Assembly: GCA_035581425.1 (NCBI GenBank)
Contig: DATJVP010000075.1
Location: forward strand, 1-64,000
Direction of reading: 5' to 3'
DNA: 64,000 nucleotides
Origin: DASZHJ01 sp035581425
GTDB taxonomy: Bacteria > Pseudomonadota > Alphaproteobacteria > ATCC43930 > CGMCC-115725
Shown: positions 41,735-49,872 of the stretch, piece after piece
Position numbering within the stretch: the stretch's first letter is position 1
Layout of the letters: each line of letters begins with the position of its first letter
The notes under the pieces: model-generated
Database searches by the model: none
What the model saw: only the letters and a program-made list of their open reading frames with translations
Told to the model about the DNA's origin: nothing
Position numbers and translations under genes: made by a program

Positions 41735-42415
41735 TTGGTTCGTTTCGAGAATGTCGGGATGCGATACGGCGCGGGGCCTGAAGTACTCCGCGATATCTCG
41801 CTCCATCTCGAGCCCGGCTCCTTCCACTTCCTCACCGGCGCCAGCGGCGCCGGCAAATCGAGCCTGCTGAAGCTGGTCTATCTCGCCGAGCGTCCCTCGC
41901 GCGGCCTGATCTCGCTCTTCGGCCGCGAGATCGCGACCACGCCGCGGCGAGAGATGCCGGCGCTCCGGCGGCGGATCGGCGTCGTCTTCCAGGATTTCCG
42001 GCTGATCGAGCATCTCTCGGCCTTCGACAACGTGGCGCTGCCGCTCCGCGTCGCCGGCGTCTCGGAGCCGCAGATCGCCGAGCACGTGACCGAGCTCTTG
42101 ACCTGGGTCGGCCTCGCCGATCACCTGCAGGCGCGTCCCGCGACGCTCTCGGGCGGACAGCAGCAGCGCGTTGCGATCGCGCGCGCGGTGATCGGTCGCC
42201 CGAGCCTCCTCGTCGCCGACGAGCCCACCGGCAACGTCGACGAGGACTTGGCCTATCGCCTGATGCGACTCTTCGAGGAGCTCAACAAGCTCGGCACCAC
42301 GCTCGTCGTGGCGAGCCACAACGAGACGCTGGTAGACCGCTTCGATCAACCGCGCCTCCATCTCGAGCATGGCGAGCTCTCGCTGCAACCTGCGCCCAGC
42401 AAGGGGAAGCGCTGA
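41735..42415 (+). CDS. ftsE: Cell-division ABC transporter ATPase FtsE
   Basis: A 226-residue ABC ATPase. Walker A TGASGAGKSSLLKLVYL, Q-loop VFQDFRL, signature LSGGQQQRVAIARA, Walker B LLVADEPTGNVDE, H-loop VASHN. With FtsX it regulates periplasmic septal hydrolases. Start TTG 41735 preceded by AGAGG. Its stop overlaps the ftsX start by one base. Confidence 0.95.
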   Translation: MVRFENVGMRYGAGPEVLRDISLHLEPGSFHFLTGASGAGKSSLLKLVYLAERPSRGLISLFGREIATTPRREMPALRRRIGVVFQDFRLIEHLSAFDNVALPLRVAGVSEPQIAEHVTELLTWVGLADHLQARPATLSGGQQQRVAIARAVIGRPSLLVADEPTGNVDEDLAYRLMRLFEELNKLGTTLVVASHNETLVDRFDQPRLHLEHGELSLQPAPSKGKR

Positions 42416-43308
42416 TGCTGCGCCGGCGTCTCGATCTGCCGCTCGACCGCGACGGCTCCGGCCGCTTCCTGCCGTGGATCGTGGCACTCATGGTCTATCT
42501 CTCGAGTCTCGCGCTTGCGGGAACGCTGGTCGTGCGCGAGGTGCTCGAGCGCTGGGACCAGGGGCTCCGCGGCACCGTCACGGTGGAGCTGCCGGCGGCA
42601 CCCGCGAGCGGCAAGGATGACGGCGCGGTCGAGCTCGCGCTGAAGCTGCTGCGCGCGGCGCCCGGCGTCATCAGCGCGGAGCCGCTCGACACCAAGCGCA
42701 CGGCGCAGCTCCTGGCACCCTGGCTCGGCGCCGATGTCGATCTCTCGGAGCTGCCGGTGCCGCGCCTCATCGATCTCCGCGTCGAGCCCGCGAGCGTCGA
42801 TCTCCCCGCGCTCGCGCAGCGCATCAAGGCGGCGATCCCCGGCGCCGAGCTCGACGACCACCGCCGTTGGCTCGACCGCGTGATCCGGACAGGGCTCGCG
42901 CTCCAGGCGGTCGCCTTCGCGATCGTCATGCTCGTGGGCGCGGCGGCGGTGCTCGCGGTGGTCTTCGCGACCCGCACGGGGCTCGCCGTCCATCACGCCG
43001 TCGTCGAGGTTCTGCACCTCATCGGCGCCCGTGACGGCTACATCGCGCGGCAATTCGAGTGGCACGCGCTGCGGCTCGGCATCGAGGGCGGTATCGTGGG
43101 CCTCGTCCTCGCGGGGCTCACGGTGGCGGGAGTTACGGCCGCCGCCGAGCGCGTTGGCGCCATAGACGACACGGCACGGCTCCTGCCCCTGGTGGAGGCG
43201 CCGCTCTACGAATGGGCGCTGCTGCTTCTGCTGCCGGTCGCGGCGGGCCTCATTGCCATGATCACCGCGCGCATCACCGTGCTGCGCGCGCTCTCGCGCA
43301 TGCCCTGA
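42415..43308 (+). CDS. ftsX: Cell-division protein FtsX
   Basis: A 297-residue permease with an N-terminal cytoplasmic stretch, first helix IVALMVYLSSLALAGTLVV, a periplasmic domain of about 110 residues, and three C-terminal helices (LQAVAFAIVMLVGAAAVLAVVFA; GGIVGLVLAGLTVAGVTAA; ALLLLLPVAAGLIAMITARI). HLIGARDGYIARQFEWHALRLG is the coupling-type cytoplasmic loop. Partner of FtsE; stop/start overlaps on both sides. Confidence 0.93.
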   Translation: MLRRRLDLPLDRDGSGRFLPWIVALMVYLSSLALAGTLVVREVLERWDQGLRGTVTVELPAAPASGKDDGAVELALKLLRAAPGVISAEPLDTKRTAQLLAPWLGADVDLSELPVPRLIDLRVEPASVDLPALAQRIKAAIPGAELDDHRRWLDRVIRTGLALQAVAFAIVMLVGAAAVLAVVFATRTGLAVHHAVVEVLHLIGARDGYIARQFEWHALRLGIEGGIVGLVLAGLTVAGVTAAAERVGAIDDTARLLPLVEAPLYEWALLLLLPVAAGLIAMITARITVLRALSRMP

Positions 43309-43934
43309 TGGCGGCCGCCCGCTCCCGCGTCGGGCGCTGGCTCCGTCGTCTCGGCGCCGCCGCGATACTACTCGCGCTGCTCTGGCTCGGCGGGCTCGTC
43401 TGGTTCGCGGAATCGATCCCGGAGGCGCAGGGCGATCCCGGCGAGACCACGGACGCGATCGTGGTGCTGACCGGCGGCAGCCAGCGCCTCCAGGCGGGGT
43501 TGCGGCTGTTCGCAGCGGGAAAGGCGAAGAAGCTCTTCATTTCCGGCGTTCATCCCGGCGTCGAGGTCGCGTCCTTGCTGCACAGCGTCGGACAAACCCC
43601 GGAGACGGTCCCCTGCTGCGTCGTTCTCGGCCACGCCGCGGACAACACGCTCGGCAACGCGCTCGAGACCGAGGTTTGGATGCGGCAGGAGCATTTCCGC
43701 TCGCTCCGCCTCGTCACTTCGAACTACCACATGCGGCGCGCGCTCCTGGAATTCTCGCGCGCGATGCCGGAGATGCGGATCGTACCGAACCCGGTGGTTC
43801 CGGAAACTGTGCGGCAGGAGCGTTGGTGGGCCTCGCCCCGGACGCTCGAGCTCATCCTCGGCGAGTACGGCAAGTATCTCTGGGCGCTCGTGCGGCCGGG
43901 TTTCCTCGCGACCGAGACGGAGCCGGGCTCGTGA
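43308..43934 (+). CDS. YdcF/ElyC/SanA-like DUF218 protein
   Basis: A 208-residue protein. N-terminal transmembrane helix, then the DUF218 domain: TDAIVVLTGGSQRLQAGLRLFAAGKAKKLFISG, ADNTLGNALETEVWM, LRLVTSNYHMRRALLEF. ElyC-type members influence envelope/peptidoglycan precursor metabolism. One-base overlap with ftsX and a 4-base overlap with plsC support one operon. Confidence 0.88.
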   Translation: MAAARSRVGRWLRRLGAAAILLALLWLGGLVWFAESIPEAQGDPGETTDAIVVLTGGSQRLQAGLRLFAAGKAKKLFISGVHPGVEVASLLHSVGQTPETVPCCVVLGHAADNTLGNALETEVWMRQEHFRSLRLVTSNYHMRRALLEFSRAMPEMRIVPNPVVPETVRQERWWASPRTLELILGEYGKYLWALVRPGFLATETEPGS

Positions 43935-44662
43935 TCATTCTGCGTTCCCTCCTGTTCAATTTCGCTTTCTATTTCTGGACCGCCTTTCTCGGCCTTGCGG
44001 CGCTGCCGCTGGCGTTGGCGCCGAGACGCTGGACGATGGGCTTTGGGACCTGGTGGTCGGGGACCGTGCTCTGGCTCGCCCGCGCGATCGCGGGCATCGA
44101 CTATGAGCTCCGCGGGAGCGAGCACCTGCCCGCGGGCTCCTCCATCATCGCGATGAAGCATCAATCCGCCTGGGACACGCTTGCAACGCCCGTCCTCTTC
44201 CGCGATCCCGCGATCGTCGCCAAGCGCGAGCTCTTCTGGATCCCGTTCTACGGCTGGTACGTGAGCCGAGCCGGCATGATCCCCGTCGACCGCGGCGCCG
44301 GTGCTATGGCGCTCCGCAAGATGGTGCAGCACGCGCTCCGCGCTGTCGCATTGCAGCGTCCGATCGTGATCTTCCCGGAGGGCACGCGTACCGCGGTGGG
44401 CGCGCAGCGGGCCTATCTTCCCGGGATCGCCGCGCTCTATTCTCGGCTCGAAATCCCGGTCGTGCCGGTCGCCCTCAATTCGGGGCTCTTCTGGAGCCGC
44501 CGCAGCTTTCTGAAGCATCCCGGCAAGATCGTGGTAGAGGTGCTGCCGCCGATCCCGCCGGGTTGGGAACGGCGGCGGTTCCTGGCGGAGCTGCAGGAGC
44601 GCATCGAGACCGCGACCCGGCGGCTCGTCGCCGAAGCGAATCGCGAGAGGACGTTTCCATGA
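43931..44662 (+). CDS. plsC: 1-acyl-sn-glycerol-3-phosphate acyltransferase
   Basis: A 243-residue membrane acyltransferase of phospholipid synthesis. N-terminal hydrophobic helix; catalytic HX4D in KHQSAWDT; FPEGTRTAVGAQRAYLPGI; VVPVALNSGLFW. Start GTG 43931 overlaps the previous stop (GTGA). Overlaps the oxidase gene by 4 bases. Confidence 0.92.
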   Translation: MIILRSLLFNFAFYFWTAFLGLAALPLALAPRRWTMGFGTWWSGTVLWLARAIAGIDYELRGSEHLPAGSSIIAMKHQSAWDTLATPVLFRDPAIVAKRELFWIPFYGWYVSRAGMIPVDRGAGAMALRKMVQHALRAVALQRPIVIFPEGTRTAVGAQRAYLPGIAALYSRLEIPVVPVALNSGLFWSRRSFLKHPGKIVVEVLPPIPPGWERRRFLAELQERIETATRRLVAEANRERTFP

Positions 44663-45951
44663 CCGAGCCCTTCCCGCTCTCGCCCTCGCTCTGGGCCGCA
44701 ACCGCATCGCCTGCGCCGCCGACGCCGCCCCTTCGCGAAGGGGCGAAAGTGTCGGTATGCATCATCGGCGGCGGCTACGCTGGGCTCTCGACGGCGCTTC
44801 ATCTCGCCGAGCGCGGCATCGACGCGCTGGTGCTCGAGGCGCAGGAGCCGGGCTTCGGCGGCTCCGGCCGTAACGGCGGCCAGGTTATTCCCGGCCTCAA
44901 ATACGATCCCGACGAGTTGATCGCGCAATTCGGCGAGGAGGGCGGGCGGAAGCTCACGGCTTTCGTGCGCGGTACGGCGGATCTCGTCTTCGACCTCATT
45001 GAGCGTCACCGCATGGAGGTGCCGCGTCAGCGCACCGGCTGGATCCAGGGCGCCCACACGCCGGCGGCGGTCGAGATCGTGAAAAAGCGGAGCGCGCAAT
45101 GGGAGAAGCTCGGCGCGCCAGTGGCATTCCTCGGCAAGGCCGAGATCGATCGCCTGCTCGGCACGGAGAAGTATCTCGGCGGATGGATCGACCGGCGCGG
45201 CGGTGCCATTCAGCCTCTGACCTACGCGCGCGGGCTTGCGAGGGCGGCGCTCGCCGCGGGCGCGCGCGTCCACGGCCACAGCGCGGCGGTCGGGCTCGCA
45301 CGACGAGGCACACGCTGGATCGTCACGACGGAAAACGGTCCCGAAGTCGAGGCCGATCGCGTGACGATCTGCACCAACGGTTACACCGGCGATCTCTGGC
45401 CCGCACTCCGCCGGAGCGTGATTGCCCCGAACTCCTTCCAGATCGCGACGGACCCGCTCAGCGACAACCTTCGCCATTCCGTGCTGCCGGAAGGCCAGGT
45501 GAGCTCGGACACGCGCCAACTCCTGCTTTATTTCCGCCTCGATCACATGGGCCGATTCATCATCGGGGGACGTGGACCGTTTCGCGAGCCCAGGGATGCC
45601 GAGGACTGGTCGCATCTCGAGCGCGTGGTACCGAAACTCTTCCCGCAGCTCGCGGGCGCGCCGATCGCGCATCGCTGGTGCGGCCGCGTCACGATCACGC
45701 GCGACCACCTTCCGCATTTGCACGAGCCCGCGCCCGGCCTTCTCATCGATATCGGCTGTCAGGGTCGGGGCGTCGGGCTGCAGACTGCGATGGGAAAGGC
45801 GATGGCCGACTACATCGCGACCGGCAGCCCTGCGGCATTGCCCCTCCCGCTGAGTCCGATCTCGCCCATCCCCTTCCACTTCCTGCAGCGCGCCTACCTC
45901 GCCGCGGCGGTCTCCTGGTACCGGCTCAGGGACGGTGGCGTGAGAGCATGA
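44659..45951 (+). CDS. FAD-dependent amine oxidase (DAO/PuuB-like)
   Basis: A 430-residue oxidoreductase. FAD motif VCIIGGGYAGLSTALHLAERG, then EPGFGGSGRNGGQVIPGLKYDP, and the C-terminal FAD contact FIIGGRGPF and DIGCQGRGVGLQTAMGKAMADYI. It is closest in type to gamma-glutamylputrescine oxidases, which deaminate amines with O2. The substrate is not certain. ATGA overlap with plsC. Confidence 0.85.
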   Translation: MTEPFPLSPSLWAATASPAPPTPPLREGAKVSVCIIGGGYAGLSTALHLAERGIDALVLEAQEPGFGGSGRNGGQVIPGLKYDPDELIAQFGEEGGRKLTAFVRGTADLVFDLIERHRMEVPRQRTGWIQGAHTPAAVEIVKKRSAQWEKLGAPVAFLGKAEIDRLLGTEKYLGGWIDRRGGAIQPLTYARGLARAALAAGARVHGHSAAVGLARRGTRWIVTTENGPEVEADRVTICTNGYTGDLWPALRRSVIAPNSFQIATDPLSDNLRHSVLPEGQVSSDTRQLLLYFRLDHMGRFIIGGRGPFREPRDAEDWSHLERVVPKLFPQLAGAPIAHRWCGRVTITRDHLPHLHEPAPGLLIDIGCQGRGVGLQTAMGKAMADYIATGSPAALPLPLSPISPIPFHFLQRAYLAAAVSWYRLRDGGVRA

Positions 45952-45974
45952 TGCGCGCCATCGCTGCGATCCGC

Positions 45975-45994
45975 CCTTGGTCGAACGACCAAGG
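45975..45994. terminator. Perfect hairpin after the ftsEX-oxidase operon
   Basis: CCTTGGTCG-AA-CGACCAAGG, a 9-bp perfect inverted repeat 24 bp after the operon's last stop. It could terminate transcription or be an operator; no T-run. The rest of 45952-46189 shows nothing recognisable. Confidence 0.45.
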
Positions 45995-46189
45995 CCTGTT
46001 CCGACTACTGACGGGTTCATGCGTCCGATAGTACTGAGCCATCGCGTTGAGCGCCGCCTGCCTACGAGCAAGCTCCGCCTCGTGTGATTGATTCAGTCCT
46101 GCGACGATCCGTCGAGATTCAGTAGCGATCTCTGTTTGTGTTTCAGCGTAGGAATCTCTGACAAACCTGATGTGGCCACCCCAACCCCT

Positions 46190-46513
46190 CTATTGCGGTC
46201 GGTCGCTCGTTCGCCCCTGCAGCAGCACGACACCGCACGCGAAGCGATCCACGAAGGCATGAGCGGCCTCGACGGTCTCGAAGTAGAACAACGCCGCATC
46301 GGGGATGCCTGGATTGGTCTCGGTCCCGATGAAGTAGTGACCGCGTCCCATGTGCAGGTTGAGCCACCCGTACATTGCGTCGAGTTGACCCCCGAACCCT
46401 CCCGGCGGCGCGACAACCCGCACCCGCACCGCGAAATAGCGTTCGGCCTGTCTTGCAGTCGGCGATGATCTGCCGGTCATAGGTGCCCCACTGCGTTCTC
46501 TGTTCGTTCCCAT
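46190..46513 (-). CDS. Conserved hypothetical protein (possible frameshift at 5' end)
   Basis: A 107-residue protein of unknown family; the last 50 residues (GHYFIGTETNPGIPDAALFY, AHAFVDRFACGVVLLQGR) reappear in the remnant at 19.3 kb. The N-terminal part YFAVRVRVVAPPGGFGGQLD looks folded, but the first 25 residues are weak. In an adjacent frame, a Cys-rich leader-like sequence starting at 46559 (MIGMCALTACTRSCSDG) would suit a secreted form, hinting at a frameshift or different start. ATG 46480 is another start. Confidence 0.5.
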   Translation of the reverse strand: MGTNRERSGAPMTGRSSPTARQAERYFAVRVRVVAPPGGFGGQLDAMYGWLNLHMGRGHYFIGTETNPGIPDAALFYFETVEAAHAFVDRFACGVVLLQGRTSDRPQ

Positions 46514-46617
46514 CCGAACATGAGCGGGTGCAGGCCGTCAAGGCGCACATACCGATCACGCCGGATTCCTTTACACCGTTGGAGCGCGACGCCGGTTAAC
46601 CCTTTGATTTCCAAAAT

Positions 46618-46633
46618 TGGCATCAAACTTGCT
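46618..46633 (+). promoter_or_regulatory. Sigma-54 promoter of the PEP-CTERM gene
   Basis: TGGCATCAAACTTGCT fits the RpoN consensus TGGCAC-G-N4-TTGCW with exact GG/GC spacing. Transcription would start near 46644, 27 bases before the gene. Two GGTTAACC palindromes (46594-46601, 46641-46648) flank it. Confidence 0.7.
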
Positions 46634-46670
46634 CTGGCCAGGTTAACCTTACTCGACGGGGTGGACGATC

Positions 46671-47426
46671 ATGAGGTACCGGGCATTGAGGGTCCTGTGG
46701 GCTGCTGTTGCATCGGCCGCGGTCTCGCTGGCAGCAGCGGTCGATCCCGCTTCCGCCGACTTGATTTATCAGGGAGGGGCGCCGGATCAGAACGGAGTGA
46801 TCCTTTCGCAAAGCCCTAATGCGGTCGCCATGAGCTTCACGCTCGGAAGCGATAGCACCATAACGGGAGCGAACTGGTGGGGCGGCTGTTTCGATCCGCA
46901 GGCGACATCGGCGAACGCATGCGACGCCTCGCCAAATTTCACGATCACTTTTTGGTCCAACAGTTCGTCGGGTACTCCAGACACGGTCTTGGACTTCATA
47001 CCAATTCTCGTCGCCAACCAGACCGCGACCGGCAATACGATCGGCCCCGCTCCGCCACCGCCACCGCCCCCGTGGAACGAATACTCATACAGCGCAAGCT
47101 TTGCTGGGCTCGGGCTTTCGGCCAATACGACCTATTGGCTCGAAATCCAAAATACCTCAGGCGAAACCAACGGAACGTGGGGCTGGGAAACGACATCGTC
47201 CGCGCCCGGCGCAGCGCAGCTGGAATGGTTTAACGCGAACAATTCGTGCCCTACCCCGGTGATTGACGATACCAACTGGTGTGCGCTCCCGCAGCAGCTT
47301 GCGTTTAACCTGGTCGGCACAAGCGGATTACCCAGTGAGGTTCCAGAGCCGAACTCCCTGCTCATACTCGGTGCAGGTCTGCTTGGCCTCTTGGCCTTTA
47401 GGCGCCGTTGCTCACTGGCGTATTGA
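46671..47426 (+). CDS. PEP-CTERM sorting-domain protein
   Basis: A 251-residue secreted protein. Signal peptide YRALRVLWAAVASAAVSLAAAVDPASA. Beta-rich body with a proline run (PAPPPPPPP). The C-terminal sorting signal is VPEPNSLLILGAGLLGLLAFRRR: PEP motif, hydrophobic helix, Arg cluster. An exosortase, encoded elsewhere, would process it for the cell surface or matrix. A sigma-54 promoter precedes it, as described for PEP-CTERM genes in other bacteria. Confidence 0.9.
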   Translation: MRYRALRVLWAAVASAAVSLAAAVDPASADLIYQGGAPDQNGVILSQSPNAVAMSFTLGSDSTITGANWWGGCFDPQATSANACDASPNFTITFWSNSSSGTPDTVLDFIPILVANQTATGNTIGPAPPPPPPPWNEYSYSASFAGLGLSANTTYWLEIQNTSGETNGTWGWETTSSAPGAAQLEWFNANNSCPTPVIDDTNWCALPQQLAFNLVGTSGLPSEVPEPNSLLILGAGLLGLLAFRRRCSLAY

Positions 47427-47433
47427 GCCTACT

Positions 47434-47464
47434 GCGGCACCCCAATCAACCAAAAAGGTGCCGC
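47434..47464 (+). terminator. Hairpin after the PEP-CTERM gene
   Basis: GCGGCACC / GGTGCCGC stem with a 15-base A-rich loop, 7 bp after the stop. No T-run. The following 47465-47830 region has no convincing gene. Confidence 0.4.
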
Positions 47465-47830
47465 CGCCCGGCCCCGCGCCGAACGTCGACGCACGGCGCC
47501 CCGGAACTATGTCTCGCCTCTCGCCCTCGATCTGATCGGCTTACGTCTGTAGTTCAGGGAGACGTAGCGTCCTGAGCCGGGAGTTGACTCCAACCTCGCC
47601 GTCACCCTGGGGCACTCCGCCGCCTTCTTCTTCGACCGTGCCTTGCCTACCATCTCAAGCTCGTCCAGCTCGCGGCGGAAATGTCGCACGACGATTTCGC
47701 GACGATGAAGCTCGCTCCGGGACAAGTCGCCTTCTTCCCCTGCGACCTTCGCGTTGAGCTTCCGTCGCTCTCCGTCGCCAATACGCCACGAGTTGCTGCA
47801 ACGTTTTCCGCCGGGGATTAAGATCCCGCG

Positions 47831-47908
47831 TGAACCAGCGTTAACCGATATGAACGTAACCCTCGGTACCCAAATACCATTTGTGAACACCCATGAACCA
47901 CTGTGAAC
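47831..47908 (+). repeat. Two triplets of 10-bp-phased TGAAC repeats
   Basis: TGAACC, TTAACC and TGAACG begin at 47831, 47841 and 47851; TGAACA, TGAACC and TGAACG begin at 47884, 47894 and 47904. Each set has an exact 10-base period (consensus RTGAAC-N4), and the second ends 11 bp before the dehalogenase start. The spacing suits cooperative binding on one face of the helix. Confidence 0.6.
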
Positions 47909-47919
47909 GGGGATAAGGC

Positions 47920-48810
47920 ATGTTCGAGGGTTTCACGCGCACGGATATCGCGACGAGCGGAGCGCGCATCCATCTGCGCCATGGCGGCAAGGGCCCACCG
48001 CTGCTGCTGTTGCACGGCAACCCCCTGAGCCACGTCTCCTGGCACAAGATGGCGCCGCTGCTCGCGGAGCGCTTTCACGTCGTCGCCTGCGATCTCCGCG
48101 GCTACGGCGACAGCGTCGGGCCCGAGGAGGGCGGACCGAATCACGTCAATTACTCATTTCGCGCGATGGCGCAGGACCAGGTGGAGGTGATGGAGAAGCT
48201 CGGATACCGCGAGTTCTTCGTCGCGGGCCACGACCGCGGGGCGCGCACCACACACCGCATGTGTCTCGATCACCCCGCGCGCGTGAAGCGCGCAGCGATC
48301 GTGGACATCCTCCCGAGCCATCACATCTGGAACCACACCTCCAAGGACTGGGCACTCAAATCCTGGCACTGGAGCTTCATGGCGCAGCCCTTCGATCTGC
48401 CCGAACGCATGATGGCGGCGGTTCCTGCGCAGTGGTTCATGGAGCGCAAGCTCTCGAAGCCCGGGATCGGCCTCGGCTTCTTCGATCCCGAGGCCTTCGC
48501 GGAATACGTGCGCTGCTTCACCTGGAAGACGATCCGCGGCTCGTGCGAGGACTACCGCGCCTGCGTCACCTGCGACCTCGAGATGGACACGGCCGATTTC
48601 GCGGCCGGCAAGAAAGTCGCCTGCCCGCTCCTCGTGGTCTGGGGCGCGCGGAGCCACACGGGGACCGTCTACGGCGACGTTCTCGCGGTGTGGCGGAACT
48701 ACGCGAGCGATCTCCGCGGCGGCCCGATCCCCTGCGGGCACTACGTCCCCGAGGAAGCGCCGGGGGAGACGACGGAGTGGTTCCTCCGGCATTTTGCCGG
48801 CGCGGCCTGA
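47920..48810 (+). CDS. Haloacetate dehalogenase-like alpha/beta hydrolase
   Basis: A 296-residue hydrolase with the layout of fluoroacetate/haloacetate dehalogenases: LLLLHGNPLSHVSWH, DLRGYGDS, nucleophile Asp in VAGHDRGARTTHR (with the two Arg that bind the carboxylate), HWSFMAQP (halide-binding His-Trp), and catalytic His in CGHYVPEEAPGET. It would replace a halogen on an acetate by water; an epoxide-hydrolase activity is the alternative. ATAAGG-type site before the ATG; phased repeats upstream suggest specific regulation. Confidence 0.8.
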   Translation: MFEGFTRTDIATSGARIHLRHGGKGPPLLLLHGNPLSHVSWHKMAPLLAERFHVVACDLRGYGDSVGPEEGGPNHVNYSFRAMAQDQVEVMEKLGYREFFVAGHDRGARTTHRMCLDHPARVKRAAIVDILPSHHIWNHTSKDWALKSWHWSFMAQPFDLPERMMAAVPAQWFMERKLSKPGIGLGFFDPEAFAEYVRCFTWKTIRGSCEDYRACVTCDLEMDTADFAAGKKVACPLLVVWGARSHTGTVYGDVLAVWRNYASDLRGGPIPCGHYVPEEAPGETTEWFLRHFAGAA

Positions 48811-48819
48811 GTCAAGCCT

Positions 48820-49695
48820 TCACTGCCCGCGCGGAAAAACCGGAATGGCGCCGGTGATCAGGGTGCGTATCTGCGGATAGCTCGGCGGCAGGTGCGGGAA
48901 AGGCGCGCTTGCTCGGATCATCTGTCCCGCCGCCTCGTCGACCATGCTCGAGCCCGAGGAGGCGACGAGCGTCAGCGCCACGAGATTGCCGGAGGGATCG
49001 ATCAGGATGCTGTAGACGGCCTCTCGCTCGCCCGAGCCGCGGAATTCGGAGGCCGGCGGATAGATGCGGTGGCTCTCGACCCGCGCCTTGATCGCATTGA
49101 GATAGGGATCGCCGGCCATGTCGCGCTCGGCGTTCCCGCCATGCGGACCGGGCAGGCGGAAGGAATGGAAGAGCGGACCGGCCGCGGACTCCTTCTTCGT
49201 CTCGGACTCCGCCATCGCCTGCTTTCCCTCAGGCTTGAGCTCGGTTTTGGGCTTGCTGGGCGCCGTCTCCTTGGTCGGCGCCGTTCCCGACTGTTTCGGT
49301 TGCGGCTGCTCCGAGGCGGGCTTCGGCTCCGGCAAGGTCGGCGTCTTGGTCTCGTCGGAGGCAGACGCCGTCTTCTCGTCGGGGCCGGACATGCGCGGCG
49401 TGATCGTCGGCGGCTGCGGTTGCTCCTCGAGCTTCGGCAGGGGCTCCGGCGGCTTCTGCGCCGGCGGGGGCGGCGGTGGAGGCGGCGGCTCCTCGATGAC
49501 CAGAGTCACGGGAATAGGCGGCGTCTCCTGCACCCGGGTCCAAGGAAGAAGTCCGCTCCAGTCCGCAAGCAGGAGGGCGAGCACGAGCAGATGCAGCAGC
49601 ACGGCCGCCAACACGGCACCCTTCTCGACCGGGCGCATACTGTCGCGGGATTCGCCGTGCTCCACAGGGCTGACGTGCTCAGCCGCGCTCGTCAT
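48820..49695 (-). CDS. TonB-family protein
   Basis: A 291-residue protein. One N-terminal transmembrane helix (KGAVLAAVLLHLLVLALLLADW), a long Pro/Lys/Glu periplasmic linker starting EEPPPPPPPPPAQKPPEPLPK, and a TonB C-terminal domain (YLNAIKARVESHRIYPPASEF, REAVYSILIDPSGNL, SSGSSMVDEAAGQMIRASAPFP). It would transmit proton-motive force to the outer membrane. No ExbB/ExbD nearby. The start is uncertain; TTG 49767 would add 24 residues. Confidence 0.8.
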   Translation of the reverse strand: MTSAAEHVSPVEHGESRDSMRPVEKGAVLAAVLLHLLVLALLLADWSGLLPWTRVQETPPIPVTLVIEEPPPPPPPPPAQKPPEPLPKLEEQPQPPTITPRMSGPDEKTASASDETKTPTLPEPKPASEQPQPKQSGTAPTKETAPSKPKTELKPEGKQAMAESETKKESAAGPLFHSFRLPGPHGGNAERDMAGDPYLNAIKARVESHRIYPPASEFRGSGEREAVYSILIDPSGNLVALTLVASSGSSMVDEAAGQMIRASAPFPHLPPSYPQIRTLITGAIPVFPRGQ

Positions 49696-49872
49696 TGCTT
49701 CGGATGTGTCCTCTTCCACGGAGCCTGCCACGGTGCCGGTATTACCCGGCCGCGGTCCAGGGATCAAATGGCAGGCAAACCGGCCTTAATTTAGGGCTTC
49801 TTAAGGGGCAAGAGGGAGAACTGTAGACGGGGTCGGCCGCGTGCCGGCAATTGCCTTTGGGCGCCTCGCTAA

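Noticed and set aside
47507..47890. 127-codon minus-strand frame upstream of the dehalogenase
   Set aside because: It has a charged helical stretch but no ribosome site or recognised family, and it runs through the repeat array; too weak to call.
49786..49804. CtrA-like TTAA...TTAA pair before the histidine kinase
   Set aside because: The spacing is 11 bases, not the 7 required for a CtrA site.
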